64,000 bases of DNA, from NCBI RefSeq assembly GCF_000379665.1, contig NZ_KB903367.1:248001-312000 (forward strand). The letters run 5' to 3'. The DNA is from Butyricimonas synergistica DSM 23225. GTDB taxonomy: Bacteria > Bacteroidota > Bacteroidia > Bacteroidales > Marinifilaceae. The notes beneath the pieces are model-generated. The model was not told where the DNA came from. It did no database searches and saw only the letters and a program-made list of their open reading frames with translations. Below are positions 61,000-64,000 of this stretch, piece after piece. The position numbers were made by a program, and so were the translations under genes. Numbering within the stretch: the first letter of the stretch is position 1; each line of letters opens with the position of its first letter.

Positions 61000-61665
61000 A
61001 TGATGACATGGGATTTTTTCTTTCGGCTACTGGTTGCCGGGGTATTGGGGGCTATTATTGGATTGGATCGGGAATACCGGGCAAAGGAAGCCGGGTTTCG
61101 GACACATTTTTTAGTTGCTTTGGGAAGCGCCTTGTTTATGATTGTATCCAAATACGGGTTCAGTGATATTTTAGGAGAAACGGGAATTGGGCTTGACCCG
61201 AGTCGTATTGCGGCGCAGGTAGTGAGCGGTATAGGTTTCCTGGGAGCGGGTACGATTATTATTCAGAAATTGTTTGTCCGGGGATTGACCACGGCTGCCG
61301 GGATATGGGCAACATCCGCCATTGGGTTGGCAGTGGGAGCCGGGCAATATTGGTTGGGAGTATGTGCCATGTTGCTGACATTGTTGGGGCTGGAAGGACT
61401 CGGGTACGTGTTCCAGAAAATCAGCCAGCGAAATGTATTATTGGTGTTCACTACAACAAGCCAAGAGGTTATAAAAGAAGTTACGGATGAAATAAAACGG
61501 AAAAAACATTCGATTAGTTCTTATTCCACGGAGTCTTCCAAGTTGGGTGATTTGACAACCTACCGGGTGACCATGGTCATTCGTACCCATAAAACGGGGG
61601 ATGAAACTTTACTATTCCAGTTTATTCAGCATCTTCCGGATGTCATCATTGATCGGATGGAATAA
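61000..61665 (+). CDS. MgtC/SapB family membrane protein
   Basis: The 221-residue protein has about four membrane segments in its first 140 residues with the family motif GAIIGLDREYRAKEAGFRTH and GSALFMIVSKYGF. A cytosolic ACT-like tail (about 145-221) follows. MgtC-type proteins influence magnesium or phosphate homeostasis and membrane potential, often by binding ATP synthase. Which role applies here is unknown. It shares a terminator hairpin with recQ. Confidence 0.88.
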   Translation: MMTWDFFFRLLVAGVLGAIIGLDREYRAKEAGFRTHFLVALGSALFMIVSKYGFSDILGETGIGLDPSRIAAQVVSGIGFLGAGTIIIQKLFVRGLTTAAGIWATSAIGLAVGAGQYWLGVCAMLLTLLGLEGLGYVFQKISQRNVLLVFTTTSQEVIKEVTDEIKRKKHSISSYSTESSKLGDLTTYRVTMVIRTHKTGDETLLFQFIQHLPDVIIDRME

Positions 61666-61694
61666 AAAAAAGCGACCTTCTGGTCGCTTTTTTT
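61664..61694. terminator. Bidirectional terminator between MgtC-like gene and recQ
   Basis: A GCGACC/GGTCGC stem with A7/T7 extensions and a TTCT loop has T runs on both strands. It overlaps the end of the MgtC-like gene and lies directly next to the recQ stop. Confidence 0.88.
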
Positions 61695-61695
61695 A

Positions 61696-63870
61696 TTAGT
61701 TTCCGTGTTTGGAATGTAATTTCAGTCGCATTAGGCGAAGGTCTTCTTCTGAATAATCGCCTTCGAATTCATCGTACGCATCCCCGATGTTGTCGCTTTT
61801 GGCTTCCATGAAATAATCCATGATCTCTTGCTGTTGCTCGTCATCCAAAATCTTATTGATGTAATAGTCAATATTCAGTTTGGTGCCCGAGAACACGATG
61901 GCTTCCATTTCCTTGATGAGTTCTTCAAAGGTTAATCCCTCGGCAGAAGCGATGTCTTCAAGGTCAATCTGGCGGTCGATATTCTGTATGATATATACTT
62001 TGAATTTCGATTTGTTGGCAACAGTTTTTACCACCAGGTCTTGGGCTCTTTCGATCTCGTTGTCTTCCACGTATTGTTTGATAACCTCGACGAATTCTTG
62101 CCCGTATTTCTGTGCTTTGCCGGAACCAACCCCCTGGATGTTTGCCAACTCTTCCAACGTGATGGGGTAGTTGGTACACATATCTTCCAGTGAAGGGTCT
62201 TGGAATATCACGTATGGCGGCAAATTGTTTTTCTTGGCAATCTTTTTCCGTAAGTCTTTCAGTATGGCAAACAAGGTGTTGTCAAGTGCTGATACTCCTC
62301 CCTTTTCCTGAAGTTTCTCCTCAGATTCTTCAAAATTATGATCTTCCATCAGCATAAAGTCTTTAGGTTCCTTTAAAAATGCGAGTCCATCTTCCGTGAG
62401 TTTAATGACCCCGTATTGTTCAATATCTTTTTCTATATAATTACTAATCAATGCCCGTCTGAAAACCATGTTCCAGAATTGAGCGTTTTTGTCGGAGCCG
62501 ACACCAAAAGATTCCAGCTCGTCATGATGATACGATTTTATGATAGAATCGGTTTCCCCAAGTAGAATTTTTACCAAGTAATCTACCTTGAACTTTTCTT
62601 TGACCTCGAGGATGGTATTAAGCGCATCGATCAAGAATTCCTTGCCCTCGAATTCTTTTTTCGGGAACAAGCAGTTGTCACAAGCACCGCAATTCTCTTC
62701 ATCATAATTTTCCCCGAAATAGTGCAATAACACTTTTCTCCGGCATAAAGATGTCTCGGCGTAAGAAACGGTTTCCATCAAAAGTTGTTTCCCGATCTCC
62801 TGTTCGGCGATGGGTTTCCCTTGCATGAATTTTTCTAGTTTCTGAATATCCTTGTAACTGTAAAAAGTCAGGCAATAGCCTTCACCCCCGTCACGTCCTG
62901 CACGTCCTGTTTCCTGGTAATACCCTTCCAAACTCTTGGGAATATCATAGTGAATGACGAAACGTACGTCCGGTTTGTCAATCCCCATTCCGAAAGCGAT
63001 GGTGGCAACAATCACGTTTACTTCTTCCATCAAGAATTTGTCTTGATTGGCACTACGGGCGGCAGCATCCATCCCGGCATGATAGCTGGCGGCTTTGATA
63101 CCGTTCACGCAAAGCATTTCCGTGAGCTCTTCCACTTTTTTACGGCTGAGGCAATAGATGATACCGGATTTCCCCTCGTTGTTTTTGATAAACTTGATAA
63201 TATCTTTTGTCGGGTCTATTTTCGGACGAACTTCATAATAGAGGTTTGAACGATTGAAAGAAGATTTGAATACCCGAGCATCAAGCATATCCAGATTCTT
63301 CTGGATGTCATGTTGTACTTTCGGGGTAGCCGTTGCCGTCAAGGCAATGATTGGGGCTTTCCCGATTTGCTCCACGATCGGTCTGATCTTCCGGTATTCC
63401 GTGCGGAAGTCGTGTCCCCATTCCGAAATACAGTGAGCCTCGTCGACGGCAAAGAAAGAAATCTTGACTTTACGTAGAAATTCGATATTACTTTCCTTGG
63501 TCAAGGATTCCGGCGCCACATATAACAACTTGGTCTTTCCGTTTAGTACATCCTCTTTTACATTTAAAATATCACTTTTGCTGAGTGAAGAATTCATGAA
63601 GTGGGCAACCCCCTCTGATGCACTGAAGGAACGCATGGCATCTACCTGATTTTTCATAAGAGCAATCAAAGGAGATATCACAATAGCGGTTCCGTCGAGT
63701 ATTAGTGCAGGCAATTGATAACATAAAGATTTGCCCCCACCCGTTGGCATCAGAACAAACGTGTTGTTCCCGGCAAGTACATTCTTTATGATCTCTTCCT
63801 GGTTTCCTTTGAAATTATCAAAGCCGAAATACTCTTTTAATTTAGCATGTAAATCTATCTGCAATCCCAT
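61696..63870 (-). CDS. recQ: ATP-dependent DNA helicase RecQ
   Basis: The 724-residue helicase has Walker A MPTGGGKSLCYQLP (about 41-54) and DEAH-box VDEAHCISEWGHDFR. The second helicase lobe has GIIYCLSRKKVEEL and QETGRAGRDGGEGYC. The RQC zinc site has four Cys (LCRRKVLLHYF ... CGACDNC, about 380-405). A winged helix follows, and an HRDC-like domain lies near residue 520-610. It unwinds 3'-5' and takes part in recombinational repair. A consensus promoter lies upstream. It is a complete gene. Confidence 0.95.
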   Translation of the reverse strand: MGLQIDLHAKLKEYFGFDNFKGNQEEIIKNVLAGNNTFVLMPTGGGKSLCYQLPALILDGTAIVISPLIALMKNQVDAMRSFSASEGVAHFMNSSLSKSDILNVKEDVLNGKTKLLYVAPESLTKESNIEFLRKVKISFFAVDEAHCISEWGHDFRTEYRKIRPIVEQIGKAPIIALTATATPKVQHDIQKNLDMLDARVFKSSFNRSNLYYEVRPKIDPTKDIIKFIKNNEGKSGIIYCLSRKKVEELTEMLCVNGIKAASYHAGMDAAARSANQDKFLMEEVNVIVATIAFGMGIDKPDVRFVIHYDIPKSLEGYYQETGRAGRDGGEGYCLTFYSYKDIQKLEKFMQGKPIAEQEIGKQLLMETVSYAETSLCRRKVLLHYFGENYDEENCGACDNCLFPKKEFEGKEFLIDALNTILEVKEKFKVDYLVKILLGETDSIIKSYHHDELESFGVGSDKNAQFWNMVFRRALISNYIEKDIEQYGVIKLTEDGLAFLKEPKDFMLMEDHNFEESEEKLQEKGGVSALDNTLFAILKDLRKKIAKKNNLPPYVIFQDPSLEDMCTNYPITLEELANIQGVGSGKAQKYGQEFVEVIKQYVEDNEIERAQDLVVKTVANKSKFKVYIIQNIDRQIDLEDIASAEGLTFEELIKEMEAIVFSGTKLNIDYYINKILDDEQQQEIMDYFMEAKSDNIGDAYDEFEGDYSEEDLRLMRLKLHSKHGN

Positions 63871-63913
63871 TGTTTTTTTTAATTTTCACACACCCTGTTT
63901 TTAGACGGGTGCG

Positions 63914-63943
63914 CAAATTTATAATTTAATTTGTTTTTCCAAA
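63914..63943 (-). promoter_or_regulatory. Consensus Bacteroidota promoter for recQ
   Basis: On the minus strand TTTG (63940-63943) and TAAATTTG (63914-63921) are 18 bases apart, a full match to the -33/-7 consensus. The recQ ATG lies 43 bases downstream of the -7 element. A CACCC/GGGTG hairpin falls in the leader. Confidence 0.65.
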
Positions 63944-64000
63944 CAAAATATTCAATAATAAATCTATCACCACTCGTTTTTAAGCTATCATAAAAAATGA

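Noticed and set aside
1-64000. CRISPR array, transposase, integrase, phage or rRNA/tRNA genes
   Set aside because: I saw no regularly spaced repeats with unique spacers, no transposase or integrase motif and no tRNA-like sequence.

Overview
The window reads as a chromosomal segment of a Bacteroidota (order Bacteroidales) bacterium. This rests on the many surface lipoproteins with acidic residues after the lipobox Cys, a FimA/Mfa-type fimbrial locus, a BtuG/BtuB cobalamin-uptake operon under a B12 riboswitch, a 'putative porin' family protein, DUF4301 and DUF368 proteins, TAnnTTTG-type promoters and weak Shine-Dalgarno use. Odoribacteraceae (Butyricimonas/Odoribacter-like) is a guess only. No rRNA, tRNA, CRISPR array, IS element or prophage was recognised.

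Layout. 1-5550: the 5' end of a probable nucleoside kinase, a lytic transglycosylase, a MATE pump, a YqeY-like protein, a HydG-like radical SAM enzyme and an unknown protein. 5753-15345 (minus strand): a five-gene cobalamin-uptake operon read from a B12 riboswitch (btuG, PKD-type lipoprotein, btuB, then two tandem leucine-rich/receptor-L-domain-like lipoproteins), closed by a hairpin terminator. 15408-16799: an MltF-like transglycosylase. 16800-17577: an AT-rich gap with palindromes and short repeats. 17578-28433 (plus): a complete fimbrial locus (DUF3575, DUF3868/OmpA-like, fimbrillin, Mfa2-type anchor, two accessory lipoproteins, a large tip-like lipoprotein split by an in-frame TAA). 28465-28607: a terminator and a 30-bp perfect inverted repeat.

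28626-42150: putative porin, glnS, a YitT-family protein, two metallo-beta-lactamase-fold hydrolases, mtnN-luxS (S-adenosylhomocysteine recycling) overlapping znuA-znuC-znuB (zinc/manganese uptake), a YjdI/YjdJ-like pair, and indolepyruvate oxidoreductase iorA/iorB. 42545-49399: a SpoIIE-type phosphatase, aroE, a DUF368 lipid-carrier transporter, DUF4301, a small acidic protein and a CBS protein. 48722-55391 forms the envelope cluster common in Bacteroidales: CBS protein, nadK, uppS, bamA, skp/ompH, murI. 55475-64000: rel (ppGpp), a Fur-family regulator, purA, an nhaD antiporter with a frameshifted C-terminus, an MgtC-family protein and recQ.

The points most worth a second look are: the two L-domain lipoproteins inside the B12-controlled operon; the HydG-like enzyme whose C-terminal CX2CX22C motif has Gly at the second Cys; the ochre codon splitting the fimbrial tip gene; the frameshifted nhaD end; and the palindromes and perfect inverted repeat flanking the fimbrial locus.
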